Positions 37,334-46,763 are shown, numbered from the stretch's first letter. The stretch is DNA of 64,000 nt from Pseudomonas azadiae (GCF_019145355.1 NZ_JAHSTY010000001.1:2542001-2606000), one strand, 5' to 3'. A program made the numbers and translations. Notes: a model not told the origin generated them from the sequence alone.

Positions 37334-37375
37334 GAGTCATCTTTCCTTAAAGGCCTTCCCAACCAGCGTAGCCGC

Positions 37376-38890
37376 TCAGCCGAGAAACAGGGTGTAGGCC
37401 GGGTTATCGCTCTCATCCCAGTACGGGTAGCCAATCGCTTCCAGCGCGGCCGGTACCAGGTGACGCTCGTGCGCCGGCACTTGCAGGCCGGCGACTACAC
37501 GGCCATCGGCTGCGCCGTGGTTGCGATAGTGGAACATCGAGATGTTCCAGCGCCCGCCTAATTTGTTAAGAAAGTTGAACAAGGCACCCGGGCGCTCCGG
37601 GAATTCGAAGCGAAACACCACTTCATCGCTGACCTTGGCCGCGTGCCCGCCGACCATATGACGGATGTGCAACTTGGCCAGTTCATTTTCAGTCAGGTCC
37701 AGCACCGGGAAGCCTTGGCTGGTAAGGCTGGCGATCAATGCGCTGCGGGGGTCGTTTTCCGGGTGCGTCTGCACGCCGACGAAAATGTGCGCCTCGCTGC
37801 CGGTGTGGTAGCGGTAGTTGAATTCGGTGATCTGGCGCTTGCCCACGGCCTCGCAGAAGGCCTTGAAGCTGCCGGGTTTCTCGGGGATGGTGACGGCGAT
37901 GATGGCTTCGCGCCCTTCACCCAGCTCGGCGCGCTCGGCCACATGGCGCAGGCGGTCGAAGTTGACGTTGGCACCTGAGTCGATGGCCACCAGGGTCTGC
38001 CCGGTGACGCCACGGGTCTCGACGTATTTCTTGATCCCGGCCACGCCCAATGCCCCTGCCGGCTCGGTGATGGAACGGGTGTCGTCGTAGATGTCCTTGA
38101 TCGCTGCACAGATTTCATCGGTGCTGACGGTGATCACTTCATCGACATAGTCCTTGCAGATGTCGAACGTGTGCTTGCCGATCTGCGCTACGGCCACGCC
38201 ATCGGCAAAGATGCCCACGGTCGACAACACCACGCGCTCGCCCGCCGCCATCGCGGCTTGCAGGCAGTTGGAATCGTCCGGCTCGACGCCGATGATCTTG
38301 ATCTCCGGGCGCAGGTATTTCACATACGCCGCGATACCGGCGATCAGCCCGCCGCCGCCCACCGGTACGAAGATCGCGTCCAGCGGCCCTGGGTGCTGGC
38401 GCAGGATTTCCATCGCCACGGTGCCCTGCCCGGCAATGGTGTGTGGATCATCGTAGGGGTGAATGTAGACGTAGCCTTTTTCGTCAACCAGCTTCAGCGA
38501 ATAGGCCAAGGCTTCCGGGAAGGAATCGCCATGCAGCACCACTTTACCGCCACGGGAGCGCACGCCTTCAACCTTGATCTCCGGGGTGGTCTTGGGCATC
38601 ACGATGGTGGCCTTGACCCCCAGCACCTTGGCCGCCAGGGCCAGGCCCTGGGCGTGGTTACCCGCCGACGCCGTGACCACGCCGCGCGCACGCTCTTCAC
38701 CGGTCAGTTGGGTCAGCTTGTTGTAGGCGCCGCGAATCTTGAACGAGAACACCGGCTGCAAGTCTTCACGTTTGAGCCAGACCTTGTTGCCCAGCCGCTC
38801 GGAAAGCTGGCGGGCGGTCTGCAACGGAGTTTCTACGGCAACGTCGTAAACGCGCGAGGTGAGGATCTTTTTGACGTAGTGTTCAAGCAT
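37376..38890 (-). CDS. ilvA: Threonine ammonia-lyase, biosynthetic
   Basis: PLP enzyme that deaminates threonine to 2-oxobutyrate, the committed step to isoleucine. The 504 residues match the long biosynthetic form. The PLP lysine is in [11 protein letters not shown] (about 53), the phosphate-binding glycine loop in [10 protein letters not shown] (about 180), and two ACT-like regulatory domains follow (about 325-400 and 420-500), which usually mediate isoleucine inhibition and valine activation. It is divergent from rpiA. Confidence 0.96.
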   Translation of the reverse strand: MLEHYVKKILTSRVYDVAVETPLQTARQLSERLGNKVWLKREDLQPVFSFKIRGAYNKLTQLTGEERARGVVTASAGNHAQGLALAAKVLGVKATIVMPKTTPEIKVEGVRSRGGKVVLHGDSFPEALAYSLKLVDEKGYVYIHPYDDPHTIAGQGTVAMEILRQHPGPLDAIFVPVGGGGLIAGIAAYVKYLRPEIKIIGVEPDDSNCLQAAMAAGERVVLSTVGIFADGVAVAQIGKHTFDICKDYVDEVITVSTDEICAAIKDIYDDTRSITEPAGALGVAGIKKYVETRGVTGQTLVAIDSGANVNFDRLRHVAERAELGEGREAIIAVTIPEKPGSFKAFCEAVGKRQITEFNYRYHTGSEAHIFVGVQTHPENDPRSALIASLTSQGFPVLDLTENELAKLHIRHMVGGHAAKVSDEVVFRFEFPERPGALFNFLNKLGGRWNISMFHYRNHGAADGRVVAGLQVPAHERHLVPAALEAIGYPYWDESDNPAYTLFLG

Positions 38891-38984
38891 CGGCGCAGGT
38901 TCACTTGGGCGGGTTGGACAGGGCCAAGGAGTCTAACCCAGCGTTTGGCCGGGCGACCACACGAATCCCGAGGTTTTGTTGGGT

Positions 38985-38990
38985 TATACT
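38985..38990 (+). promoter_or_regulatory. Possible -10 element of rpiA
   Basis: TATACT lies 38 bases before the rpiA start in an otherwise GC-rich divergent gap. No convincing -35 was found at 17 bases. Confidence 0.35.
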
Positions 38991-39028
38991 CGCGCCCCCC
39001 TTTAGTCCCCGCCCGTTCCGGAGCCCGC

Positions 39029-39700
39029 ATGACCCAGGATCAACTCAAACAGGCAGTGGCCCAGGCCGCTGTCGATTTAATCCTTCCCAAACTCGACGAC
39101 AAGAGCATCGTCGGTGTCGGCACCGGCTCCACCGCCAACTGCTTCATCGATGCGCTGGCCCGGCACAAGGGCGCGTTCGACGGCGCCGTGGCCAGCTCCG
39201 AAGCCACCGCCGCGCGCCTCAAGGGCCATGGCATTCCGGTGTACGAGCTCAACACCGTGAGCGACCTGGAGTTCTACGTCGACGGCGCCGATGAAAGCGA
39301 CGAGCACCTGAACCTGATCAAGGGCGGCGGCGCGGCCCTGACCCGCGAGAAGATCGTCGCGGCCGTGGCCAAGACCTTTATCTGCATCGCCGACGCCAGC
39401 AAGCTGGTGCCGGTACTCGGCGCGTTCCCGCTGCCGGTGGAAGTGATCCCGATGGCCCGCAGCCACGTGGCCCGCGAGCTGGTGAAACTGGGCGGCGACC
39501 CGGTGTACCGCGAAGGCGTGTTGACCGACAACGGCAACATCATCCTCGACGTGTTCAACATGCAGATCACCGATCCGGTGCGGCTTGAGACGCAGATCAA
39601 CGCGATCGTGGGCGTGGTCACCAACGGCCTGTTCGCCGCGCGCCCTGCGGATGTGTTGCTGCTGGGCACCTCCGAAGGCGTCAAAACCCTCAAGGCCTGA
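39029..39700 (+). CDS. rpiA: Ribose-5-phosphate isomerase A
   Basis: Interconverts ribose 5-phosphate and ribulose 5-phosphate in the pentose phosphate pathway. The 223 residues carry the phosphate loop [11 protein letters not shown] (about 29-38), [20 protein letters not shown] (about 83-102, catalytic Asp, Glu and Lys) and the catalytic Glu in the EKIV region. GGAG six bases upstream supports the ATG at 39029. It is divergent from ilvA, as in many gamma-proteobacteria. Confidence 0.97.
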   Translation: MTQDQLKQAVAQAAVDLILPKLDDKSIVGVGTGSTANCFIDALARHKGAFDGAVASSEATAARLKGHGIPVYELNTVSDLEFYVDGADESDEHLNLIKGGGAALTREKIVAAVAKTFICIADASKLVPVLGAFPLPVEVIPMARSHVARELVKLGGDPVYREGVLTDNGNIILDVFNMQITDPVRLETQINAIVGVVTNGLFAARPADVLLLGTSEGVKTLKA

Positions 39701-39731
39701 TGCCATCGTCACCGTAGATATTCACAACCTT

Positions 39732-39863
39732 GTAGTGAGCGGGCTTGCCCCGCGCTGGGTGGCGAAGCCGCCCTAATACAGTTACCGCCGAGTTACGCGC
39801 AAAACCGAGTCGCCTGGTTTGGGGCGGCTTCGCCACCCAGCGCGGGGCAAGCCCGCTCACTAC
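39732..39863. repeat. Type II REPIN
   Basis: Inverted 43-base arms beginning GTAGTGAGCGGGCTTGCCCC with one mismatch near the inner end. The spacer ends CGCCTGGTTT next to the right arm, as in the copy at 46834. A single type I REP remnant (CAGGCAAGCCAGCTCCCACAG) follows at 39871-39892. Confidence 0.92.
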
Positions 39864-39908
39864 AGCCGCTACAGGCAAGCCAGCTCCCACAGGGGTTGAG
39901 CACTGTGC

Positions 39909-40823
39909 TCAGGAATCCGGCTTCTTGAAGACGTAGAACAAGTTCGGCTCGCTGGTCAGGTACAAATTACCGTCATCGTCCATCGCGATCCCTTCCGCCT
40001 GGGGCACGCGCTTTTTCAGGCCGTGGCGCCCGTTCAGCAGTGACAGGCTGCTCAGCGGGCGACCGTCGATATCCAGTTCCAATACCAGGAACGACTCATC
40101 CGACAGCGCCAGCAAATGGCCGCTGCGTTCATCGTATTGCAGGCTCGACAGGTCACGCACAAACAGCCCGGCGTCACGCTTGGGGTTGTTGATCACATGC
40201 ACCGAGTAGGTTTTTTCCGGCTTGAAATGGGGGAAGCCGTGGACCTCGTAGATCAGCATCGGGTCGCGCTCCTTGGCCACGAACAGGCGCTTGCCCACCG
40301 AGTCATAGGCCAGGCCTTCAAAGCCTTTATTGCCGCCAACATGCAGGCCCAAGGTCATTTGCTCCGCATCGGCGGCATCGAGAAATTGCGTGTCGTCGTC
40401 CACGTGCACCTTGATCAGGCGCTGCTGGCGCTCATCGCTGATGACATAGATGTTGTCGCTGATAAATTCCACCGCTTCGGCATCGCCAAACCCCACCAAA
40501 GGGATGCGCCGCAGGATCTTGCCCTCCAGGGACAGTTCGATCAGCTCGGCATTTTTATTGGTGACGGTAAACAGGCTTTTGCGCACCGGGTCGTAGGTCA
40601 GGGCCGAAACATCGTCATTGAGACCCTCGATAACCTGGGCCTCGATGGCCACGCGGTAGTCCGCAAGGCCAATGGAGCGCTCATTCGCCGGCTGGCGCCA
40701 CGCTTGCCAGTTGAACCAGGCGCGCTCGAACAGGCGAAAGTGCTGCGCAACGGCCCCGGCGCTGATCAGGGCGATCAGCGCAAGAAAGAAGAAGATAGGT
40801 TTGGGGCGGGCTAGTCGTCGCAT
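39909..40823 (-). CDS. SdiA-regulated-type beta-propeller protein (copy 1)
   Basis: A 304-residue protein with one N-terminal membrane anchor (about 9-27, IFFFLALIALISAGAVA) and a periplasmic beta-propeller domain. The repeated blades are visible as VTNKNAELIELSLEGKILRRIPL (about 80) and AEGIAMDDDGNLYLTSEPNLFYVF (about 278), the conserved ending of the family. It has 120 bases to the paralogue upstream. The family name reflects regulation seen in enterics; the ligand and function are unknown. Confidence 0.8.
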   Translation of the reverse strand: MRRLARPKPIFFFLALIALISAGAVAQHFRLFERAWFNWQAWRQPANERSIGLADYRVAIEAQVIEGLNDDVSALTYDPVRKSLFTVTNKNAELIELSLEGKILRRIPLVGFGDAEAVEFISDNIYVISDERQQRLIKVHVDDDTQFLDAADAEQMTLGLHVGGNKGFEGLAYDSVGKRLFVAKERDPMLIYEVHGFPHFKPEKTYSVHVINNPKRDAGLFVRDLSSLQYDERSGHLLALSDESFLVLELDIDGRPLSSLSLLNGRHGLKKRVPQAEGIAMDDDGNLYLTSEPNLFYVFKKPDS

Positions 40824-40942
40824 TGGGCGGGCTCAATTTCAAGGTGGCGAATGAATATCACGCCTATCTGAATTTAAACTTAAACGCACCCTGATGTCTG
40901 GCGAATGCCGCTCAAAGAGAAATATCCGACGTAAATTATCTG

Positions 40943-41869
40943 TTATTTCTGCCTTTCAAAACGATAGAACAGATTGGGCTCACTGACCATGTACAGCGTG
41001 CCGTTCTCGTCCATGGTCACACCTTCGGCCCGTGGAATGGTGTTTTTGAGGCCATTGAACCCACCCAGCAAGGTCATGAAGCTGACTTGCTCGCCCTTCT
41101 CGTCCAGCTCCAGCAACAGATGAGAGTCGGCCGACAGCATCAGCAGGTGGCCGGTACGTGGGTCGACAGCCAGGGCGGAGAGGTTACGCATGTCCAGTTC
41201 TGAGCTGGCTCGCTTTTGCTTGGTGCCGGCCAGCGTCTGGCTGCCGTCGCTTTTCCAGGTAAACAGGGCCGGCGGGCGCTCTTCGCCCAACACCAACTGC
41301 TGGTTGCGCTTGTCCCAGGTGATGGCTTCAAAGGCTTTGTTCTGGTTCTTGGACGGGCCCAGGTCATACACGGGGAAGTCAGCCTTGTTCAATTGCTGGG
41401 TGGTGGCGTCGACCTTGACGATGGTCAGGCTGTGCTGGCGCTCGTCGACCACGGCGATCAGGCCGTTTTCCATCACCGTCACGCCTTCGGGGTTTTCCCA
41501 GCCGTTGAGCGGCATCTTGCGCAACACCTCGCCTTGCAGGGTCAACTCGACGAGGAACGGGTTCTTGCCCATCACTGAAAACAGGGTGTTGGTCTGAGGG
41601 TTGTAAGCGATGTCGGACGCTTCATCCTTCTCCATCCCCGGCAAAAGCTTGCCATCGATGACCGCATGGTAGTCCGGCAGCCACACGCTTTCCTGGCGCT
41701 CGGCGGAAGTTTCGAAGCCTTCAAGCACCCACAGCACACCGCGATCATCCCAGTGCATGATCCAGGCGACGCCATACACGATCACGCCGGCAAGCAGCAG
41801 CCAGGAGTACCAGCGCAGGGCAAAACGAGAACGCGGCTTGGGTGTGGCGGAGGGCAGAGGCACGGCCAT
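40943..41869 (-). CDS. SdiA-regulated-type beta-propeller protein (copy 2)
   Basis: A 308-residue paralogue with an N-terminal anchor (about 20-37, WYSWLLLAGVIVYGVAW) and the same propeller plan: VMGKNPFLVELTLQGEVLRKMPLNG (about 88), AVVDERQHSLTIVKVD (about 125) and AEGVTMDENGTLYMVSEPNLFYRF at the end. It lies upstream of copy 1 on the same strand. Identity between the two is moderate, so the duplication is old. Function is unknown. Confidence 0.8.
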   Translation of the reverse strand: MAVPLPSATPKPRSRFALRWYSWLLLAGVIVYGVAWIMHWDDRGVLWVLEGFETSAERQESVWLPDYHAVIDGKLLPGMEKDEASDIAYNPQTNTLFSVMGKNPFLVELTLQGEVLRKMPLNGWENPEGVTVMENGLIAVVDERQHSLTIVKVDATTQQLNKADFPVYDLGPSKNQNKAFEAITWDKRNQQLVLGEERPPALFTWKSDGSQTLAGTKQKRASSELDMRNLSALAVDPRTGHLLMLSADSHLLLELDEKGEQVSFMTLLGGFNGLKNTIPRAEGVTMDENGTLYMVSEPNLFYRFERQK

Positions 41870-41981
41870 TGGGCGCTTTTTCCGGAAAAGTCAGCATTAG
41901 GGGGGAGCACACGGCCAAGGATTATCCGGACGGCGTGTGAAAAAAATGCAAAACCTTGGATTTGCGGCTCACACAATCACA

Positions 41982-42069
41982 GGTGGGAGCTGGCTTGCCT
42001 GCGATAGCATCACCGAGATGTGACTGACACACCTCAGTGCCTGCATCGCGGGCAAGCCCGGCTCCCACA
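41982..42069. repeat. Mixed-arm REPIN
   Basis: The left arm is GTGGGAGCTGGCTTGCCTGCGAT, the right arm CATCGCGGGCAAGCCCGGCTCCCAC, the variant also seen at 23840. It lies upstream of the SdiA-regulated pair and downstream of the FAH gene. Confidence 0.85.
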
Positions 42070-42105
42070 CAAGCCCCCACATGTTTGACCGCGTTTCGCC
42101 AGTTG

Positions 42106-42771
42106 TCAGCGAACGCTGCTTTCGAAGCGATTCACACCCGACAACTCCAGCACCAGCTTATCGCCCACATTCAGCGGACCCACGCCAGCCGGGGTGCCGG
42201 TGAGGATCACATCGCCCGCTTGCAGCGAGAAGCAGCCGGCCATGTGCTGGATCATCGGGATGATCGGGTTGAGCATTTGCGAGCTGTTGCCGTTCTGGCG
42301 CACTTCGCCATTGATGCTCAGGCGAATGCCGATGTCGGTCACGTCCGCAAAGGTACTGCTGACCACAAACGGTGCAATCACCGCCGCGCCATCGAAGGAC
42401 TTGGCGATTTCCCATGGCAGGCCCTTGGCCTTGAGCTCGGCCTGCTTGTCGCGCAAGGTCAGGTCCAGGGCCGGAGCGAAGCCGGAGATGGCGTCCAACA
42501 CTTCTTCACGGCTGGGCGTGGTCGACAAGGGCTTGCCGATCAGTACCGCAATCTCCGCTTCGTAATGCACCGAACCGCGCTCGGTCGGGATGCTGAAACC
42601 GCCTTCCAACGGCACCACGCAGCTGCCCGGCTTGATGAACAGCAACGGCTCGGTGGGTACCGGGTTGTCCAATTCCTTGGCGTGTTCGGCGTAGTTACGC
42701 CCGATACAGACGACTTTGCCTACCGGAAAGTGGATGTTGGTGCCGTCGACGTACTTGTGCTGGTAGCTCAT
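42106..42771 (-). CDS. Fumarylacetoacetate hydrolase family protein
   Basis: A 221-residue single-domain FAH-family protein. Metal ligands fit HYEAEIAVLIG (about 70-80, ExE) and the later Asp in FDGAAVIAPF; GRNYAEHAKELDNP (about 24-37) and ILTGTPAGVGPLNVGD (about 188) are family signatures. Relatives hydrolyse acylpyruvates or decarboxylate oxaloacetate. It lies 21 bases downstream of the D-2-hydroxyglutarate-type dehydrogenase gene on the same strand, so the two are probably cotranscribed. The substrate is not known. Confidence 0.85.
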   Translation of the reverse strand: MSYQHKYVDGTNIHFPVGKVVCIGRNYAEHAKELDNPVPTEPLLFIKPGSCVVPLEGGFSIPTERGSVHYEAEIAVLIGKPLSTTPSREEVLDAISGFAPALDLTLRDKQAELKAKGLPWEIAKSFDGAAVIAPFVVSSTFADVTDIGIRLSINGEVRQNGNSSQMLNPIIPMIQHMAGCFSLQAGDVILTGTPAGVGPLNVGDKLVLELSGVNRFESSVR

Positions 42772-42792
42772 GAAACGACTCCTTCAGGGCGG

Positions 42793-44187
42793 TTAAACAG
42801 CGAAGATCTTGCCAGGGTTCATGATCCCGTTGGGGTCGAACACGGCTTTCACTGCTTTCATGTATTCGATTTCAACCGGCGAACGGCTGTAGGTCAGGTA
42901 ATCGCGCTTGGTCATGCCCACACCGTGTTCGGCGGAGATCGAACCGTTGTACTTCTCGACGGTTTCAAATACCCATTTGTTCACGGTGGCGCACTTGGCG
43001 AAGAACTCGTCCTTGCTCAGGTTTTCCGGCTTGAGGATGTTCAGGTGCAAGTTGCCGTCGCCGATGTGGCCGAACCAGACGATTTCAAAGTCCGGGTAGT
43101 ATTCGCCGACAATCGCATCAATTTCCTGCAAGAACGCTGGCACGTTGGAAACAGTCACCGAAATGTCGTTTTTGTACGGCGTCCAGTGGGAAATGGTCTC
43201 GGAGATGTACTCGCGCAGCTTCCACAGGTTGTGCAGCTGGGTTTCGCTCTGGCTCATCACGCCGTCCAACACCCAGCCCTGCTCGACGCAGTGCTCGAAG
43301 GTTTCCAGCGCGTGGTTAGCGACTTCTTCAGTGGTGGCTTCGAATTCCAGCAGCGCATAGAACGGGCACTCGGTTTCGAACGGCGCTGGCACGTCGCCAC
43401 GGCCGAGGACTTTGGCCAAGGCCTTGTCCGAAAAGAACTCGAAGGCGGTCAGGTCAAGCTTGCTCTGGAACGCGTGCAATACCGGCATGATCGAGTCGAA
43501 GTCGGTGGTACCCAACACCATGGCGGTGAGATTTTTCGGCGCGCGGTCCAGGCGCATGGTGGCTTCAACCACGAAACCCAGGGTGCCTTCCGCGCCGATG
43601 AACAGCTGACGCATGTCGTAGCCGGTCGCGTTCTTGATCAGGTCGCGGTTCAGTTCCAGCACGTCGCCCTTGCCGGTGACGACTTTCATGCCGGCCACCC
43701 AGTTGCGGGTCATGCCGTAGCGAATCACCTTGATGCCGCCGGCATTGGTGCCGATATTGCCGCCAATCTGACTGGACCCGGACGATGCAAAATCCACCGG
43801 GTAATACAGGCCGTTTTCTTCGGCGACGTTCTGCAATTGCTTGGTGACCACGCCCGGCTGGCACACGGCGGTGCGGTCGGTGAGGTTCACGTCGAGGATC
43901 TGGTTCATGTAGTCGAACGACACCACCACTTCGCCATTCGCCGCCACGGCGGCTGCCGACAGGCCGGTACGCCCGCCGGAAGGCACCAGCGCCACCTTGC
44001 GCTCATTGGCCCAACGCACGATGGCCTGTACCTGTTCGATGGTCTTGGGAAAAACGATGGCCGTGGGCGCGGGTGCGAAGTGCTTGGTCCAATCCTTGCC
44101 ATAAGTCTCCAGAGAGTCGGCGTCGGTCAGCACTTTGCCGGGCTCAACCAGGGTCTTTAGCTCATCAATCAGGGCAGGATGGGTCAT
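42793..44187 (-). CDS. FAD-linked D-2-hydroxy-acid dehydrogenase, D-2-hydroxyglutarate type
   Basis: A 464-residue FAD-binding PCMH-type dehydrogenase (GlcD/D2HGDH group). The PCMH domain (about 35-210) has VPSGGRTGLSAAAVAANGEVVVS, and the C-terminal FAD-oxidase domain ends in HGVGMTKRDYL...DPNGIMNPGK, where the His, Asn and Gly of the active site lie; WFGHIGDGNLHLNI (about 365) is a metal site. ATG at 44187 has GAGAG upstream. Divergence from serA suggests it recycles D-2-hydroxyglutarate made by SerA, as reported in P. stutzeri. Confidence 0.85.
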   Translation of the reverse strand: MTHPALIDELKTLVEPGKVLTDADSLETYGKDWTKHFAPAPTAIVFPKTIEQVQAIVRWANERKVALVPSGGRTGLSAAAVAANGEVVVSFDYMNQILDVNLTDRTAVCQPGVVTKQLQNVAEENGLYYPVDFASSGSSQIGGNIGTNAGGIKVIRYGMTRNWVAGMKVVTGKGDVLELNRDLIKNATGYDMRQLFIGAEGTLGFVVEATMRLDRAPKNLTAMVLGTTDFDSIMPVLHAFQSKLDLTAFEFFSDKALAKVLGRGDVPAPFETECPFYALLEFEATTEEVANHALETFEHCVEQGWVLDGVMSQSETQLHNLWKLREYISETISHWTPYKNDISVTVSNVPAFLQEIDAIVGEYYPDFEIVWFGHIGDGNLHLNILKPENLSKDEFFAKCATVNKWVFETVEKYNGSISAEHGVGMTKRDYLTYSRSPVEIEYMKAVKAVFDPNGIMNPGKIFAV

Positions 44188-44262
44188 CGACAGAACTCTC
44201 GAACAATTCATGGTCATCCTGAGAACGCTTCACGTCGCAGGAATAGGTGTTTAGCGGGGCGC

Positions 44263-44276
44263 GTATGCTAGCATAC
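44263..44276. promoter_or_regulatory. Palindrome between the dehydrogenase and serA genes
   Basis: GTATGCTAGCATAC is a perfect 14-base palindrome, extended with one offset base to GGGCG and CGCCC on the sides. It contains TATGCT on both strands, so it may supply overlapping -10 elements for the two divergent genes, or be an operator. On the minus strand TTGGGC stands 18 bases upstream of TATGCT. Confidence 0.45.
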
Positions 44277-44392
44277 CGCCCCCGCAGGACAGAGCCCAAA
44301 GGCGTTTCTGCGGTGACGGCTTTCCTGCCGTCCGGGTCAGCTTGCGCTGCTCGACTCCCTGCCAATTTTCTCCGGGATACAGGTTTACGCAG

Positions 44393-45622
44393 ATGAGCAA
44401 GACTTCTCTCGATAAGAGCAAGATCAAGTTCCTTCTTCTGGAAGGCGTCCACCCTTCGGCTCTCGACGTTCTGAAAGCCGCCGGGTACACCAGCATTGAG
44501 TACATCACCAGTTCTCTGCCGGAAGCCCAGCTCAAGGAAAAGATCGCCGACGCGCACTTTATCGGCATTCGCTCCCGCACTCAGCTGACCGAAGAGATCT
44601 TCGACCACGCCAAGAAGCTCGTGGCGGTTGGCTGTTTCTGCATCGGCACCAACCAGGTCGACCTCAACGCAGCGCGCGAGCGCGGCATCGCGGTGTTCAA
44701 CGCACCGTACTCCAACACCCGCTCCGTTGCGGAACTGGTGCTGGCCGAGGCCATCCTGCTGTTGCGCGGTATCCCCGAGAAGAACGCTTCCTGCCACCGT
44801 GGCGGCTGGATCAAGAGCGCAGCCAATTCTTTCGAAATCCGCGGCAAGAAACTGGGCATCGTCGGGTACGGCTCCATCGGCACGCAGCTTTCCGTTCTTG
44901 CCGAAGGCTTGGGGATGCAGGTGTTCTTCTACGACACCCTGACCAAGCTGCCATTGGGCAACGCCACGCAAGTGTCGAGCCTGACCGAGCTGCTGGGCAT
45001 GTCCGACATTGTCACCCTGCACGTTCCGGAAACCGCTGAAACCCAGTGGATGATCGGCGAGAAGGAAATCCGCGCCATCAAGAAAGGCGGGATCCTGATC
45101 AACGCAGCGCGCGGCACCGTTGTCGAGTTGGACGCTCTGGCCGACGCGATCAAGGATAAACACCTGATCGGCGCCGCCATCGACGTGTTCCCCGTGGAGC
45201 CACGCTCCAACGACGACATCTTCGAAAGCCCGCTGCGTGGCCTGGACAACGTGATCCTGACCCCGCACATCGGCGGCTCCACCGCCGAGGCGCAGGCCAA
45301 CATCGGTCTGGAAGTGTCCGAGAAGCTGGTCAAGTACAGTGACAACGGTACGTCGGTCTCGTCCGTCAACTTCCCGGAAGTGGCCCTGCCGGCTCACCCT
45401 GGCAAGCACCGTCTGCTGCACATCCACCAGAACATTCCTGGCGTGATGATGGAGATCAACAAGGTCTTCGCGGAAAACGGCATCAACATCTCCGGTCAGT
45501 TCCTGCAGACCAACGAGAAGGTCGGCTACGTGGTCATCGACGTCGATGCCGAGTACTCGGACCTGGCGCAAGAGAAGCTGCAGCACATCAACGGCACGAT
45601 TCGTAGCCGCGTGTTGTTCTAA
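44393..45622 (+). CDS. serA: D-3-phosphoglycerate dehydrogenase
   Basis: Oxidises 3-phosphoglycerate to 3-phosphohydroxypyruvate, the first step of serine synthesis; the same enzyme reduces 2-oxoglutarate to D-2-hydroxyglutarate. The 409 residues match the E. coli type. The NAD loop is GIVGYGSIGTQLSVLAEGLG (about 158), the catalytic residues lie in NAARGTVVELDAL (Arg, about 240), the Glu in the following helix region, and ILTPHIGGSTAEAQ (His, about 292). A C-terminal ACT domain (about 335-409) binds serine. A strong terminator follows. Confidence 0.97.
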   Translation: MSKTSLDKSKIKFLLLEGVHPSALDVLKAAGYTSIEYITSSLPEAQLKEKIADAHFIGIRSRTQLTEEIFDHAKKLVAVGCFCIGTNQVDLNAARERGIAVFNAPYSNTRSVAELVLAEAILLLRGIPEKNASCHRGGWIKSAANSFEIRGKKLGIVGYGSIGTQLSVLAEGLGMQVFFYDTLTKLPLGNATQVSSLTELLGMSDIVTLHVPETAETQWMIGEKEIRAIKKGGILINAARGTVVELDALADAIKDKHLIGAAIDVFPVEPRSNDDIFESPLRGLDNVILTPHIGGSTAEAQANIGLEVSEKLVKYSDNGTSVSSVNFPEVALPAHPGKHRLLHIHQNIPGVMMEINKVFAENGINISGQFLQTNEKVGYVVIDVDAEYSDLAQEKLQHINGTIRSRVLF

Positions 45623-45638
45623 CGCTGCAATGCCGCAC

Positions 45639-45675
45639 AAAAAATGGGAGACCCGCAGGGGCCTCCCATTTTTTT
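45639..45675 (+). terminator. Intrinsic terminator after serA
   Basis: Stem AAAAAATGGGAG / CTCCCATTTTTTT with a 12-base loop and a run of seven T. The A-run on the other side allows it to act on the convergent DUF4399 gene too. Confidence 0.92.
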
Positions 45676-45688
45676 GTCTGAACAACGC

Positions 45689-46129
45689 TTACTTGACGTT
45701 AACCGTGATGACTTTCGAGGCGACAGTGGGCTCGAATTGGCGATGCACGTTATCGCCAGCCACCAGTTGCAAGGTGTGCTTGCCTGGGCTCAGGGTCAGT
45801 TCGGTTTCGGTTTGCGCCTTGCCGAAGTGAATCGAAGTGGCGGTGGCCGGGATGGCTTCGTCTGCCTTAAGCGCCTTCACGTCCTGGTCCACCAGCAGGT
45901 GATGGTGGCCGGCGCCCGGTACCTGCTTGTCGATTGGCTCCAGGTCCAGACCCTTGACGCCAAACTTGACGGTGAAGGTTTTGTCGACGGTAGCGCCATC
46001 TTTGGGCGAGACGATAAACACCTCGGCCCCTTTGGGGGCAGGCGTACGAGGAACATCAGCGGCATTGGCCAACATCGAGGCGCCCAGCAACACGCTGGCC
46101 AGGGTTGCACGTGACAAAAGGGCTTTCAT
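45689..46129 (-). CDS. DUF4399 periplasmic protein
   Basis: A 146-residue secreted protein: signal peptide (1-23, LASVLLGASMLANA), then a single DUF4399 domain with GAEVFIVSPKDGATVDKTFTVKFGVKG (about 35) and PGAGHHHLLVD (about 72). The HHHLLVD stretch and the Cu-binding-like Ig fold suggest a metal-binding role, which is inference. ATG at 46129 is preferred because it starts the signal peptide. It converges on serA and is divergent from the short solute-binding protein. Confidence 0.85.
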   Translation of the reverse strand: MKALLSRATLASVLLGASMLANAADVPRTPAPKGAEVFIVSPKDGATVDKTFTVKFGVKGLDLEPIDKQVPGAGHHHLLVDQDVKALKADEAIPATATSIHFGKAQTETELTLSPGKHTLQLVAGDNVHRQFEPTVASKVITVNVK

Positions 46130-46263
46130 TCGCTTCTCCAGTTTTTCTGTGAAATCTGTAGGGGGATGACAACTTCGTGACAAATTGCTGTCCAAGGCAC
46201 TCGACACCATAGCAAAGCGATGCTGAACGGCGCCTCGCACATCTGAATTTTCTAGGAGTGACC

Positions 46264-46758
46264 ATGCGCTTTTCGCCTGGCCTGTTACTGCTGCTTCCTC
46301 TTCTGAGCCCATTGGCTCATGCCGAACTGATCGACGACGTCAATGACCGTGGCGAACTGCGCATTGCCGTTGAAGCCAATACACCGCCGTTCAACTTCAA
46401 GGAAGGCGACAAACTCACCGGCTTCGAAGTGGAGCTTGGCGAGCAACTGGCAGAGGAGATGGACGTACGCCCCTCGTTTATCACCACCGATGACACCGAC
46501 CTGCTGCCGGGGGTAGAAACCGGCAAGTACGATGTGGCCATCAACCATATCGCTATGACTGCCGCGCTGCAGGATCGTTTCGATTTCAGTGCGCCTTACA
46601 ACGAGAAGCCTGAGCTGGCGATACCGTTTCAGAAGGGTAATCCAGCGTTCAAGGTAAGTTTGGATGGGGCGCTGAAGCGGGTGAAGGATGATGGGCGATT
46701 GAAGGCACTGGCGCAGAAGTGGTTGGACGGCGACACACCAGTAGTCAAGGCACAGTAG
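46264..46758 (+). CDS. Short solute-binding protein, SBP family 3 with most of lobe 2 missing
   Basis: A 164-residue secreted protein: signal peptide (about 1-20, ending AHA), then DVNDRGELRIAVEANTPPFNFKEGDKLTGFEVELG, which is the N-terminal lobe of amino-acid-type SBPs. At about residue 115 (FDFSAPYNEKPELAIPFQKGNPAF) it jumps to the C-terminal end of the fold (ALKRVKDDGRLKALAQKWL). Ordinary family members are about 250 residues, so about 80-90 residues of lobe 2 are absent. The frame is open with RBS AGGAG, so it is not an obvious pseudogene. No permease is nearby. Confidence 0.8.
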   Translation: MRFSPGLLLLLPLLSPLAHAELIDDVNDRGELRIAVEANTPPFNFKEGDKLTGFEVELGEQLAEEMDVRPSFITTDDTDLLPGVETGKYDVAINHIAMTAALQDRFDFSAPYNEKPELAIPFQKGNPAFKVSLDGALKRVKDDGRLKALAQKWLDGDTPVVKAQ

Positions 46759-46763
46759 ATTCA

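Noticed and set aside
42037..44160. Open frame of about 700 codons antisense to the FAH and FAD-dehydrogenase genes
   Set aside because: It spans two real genes and their intergenic gap, and its translation is low-complexity His/Arg/Gly-rich.
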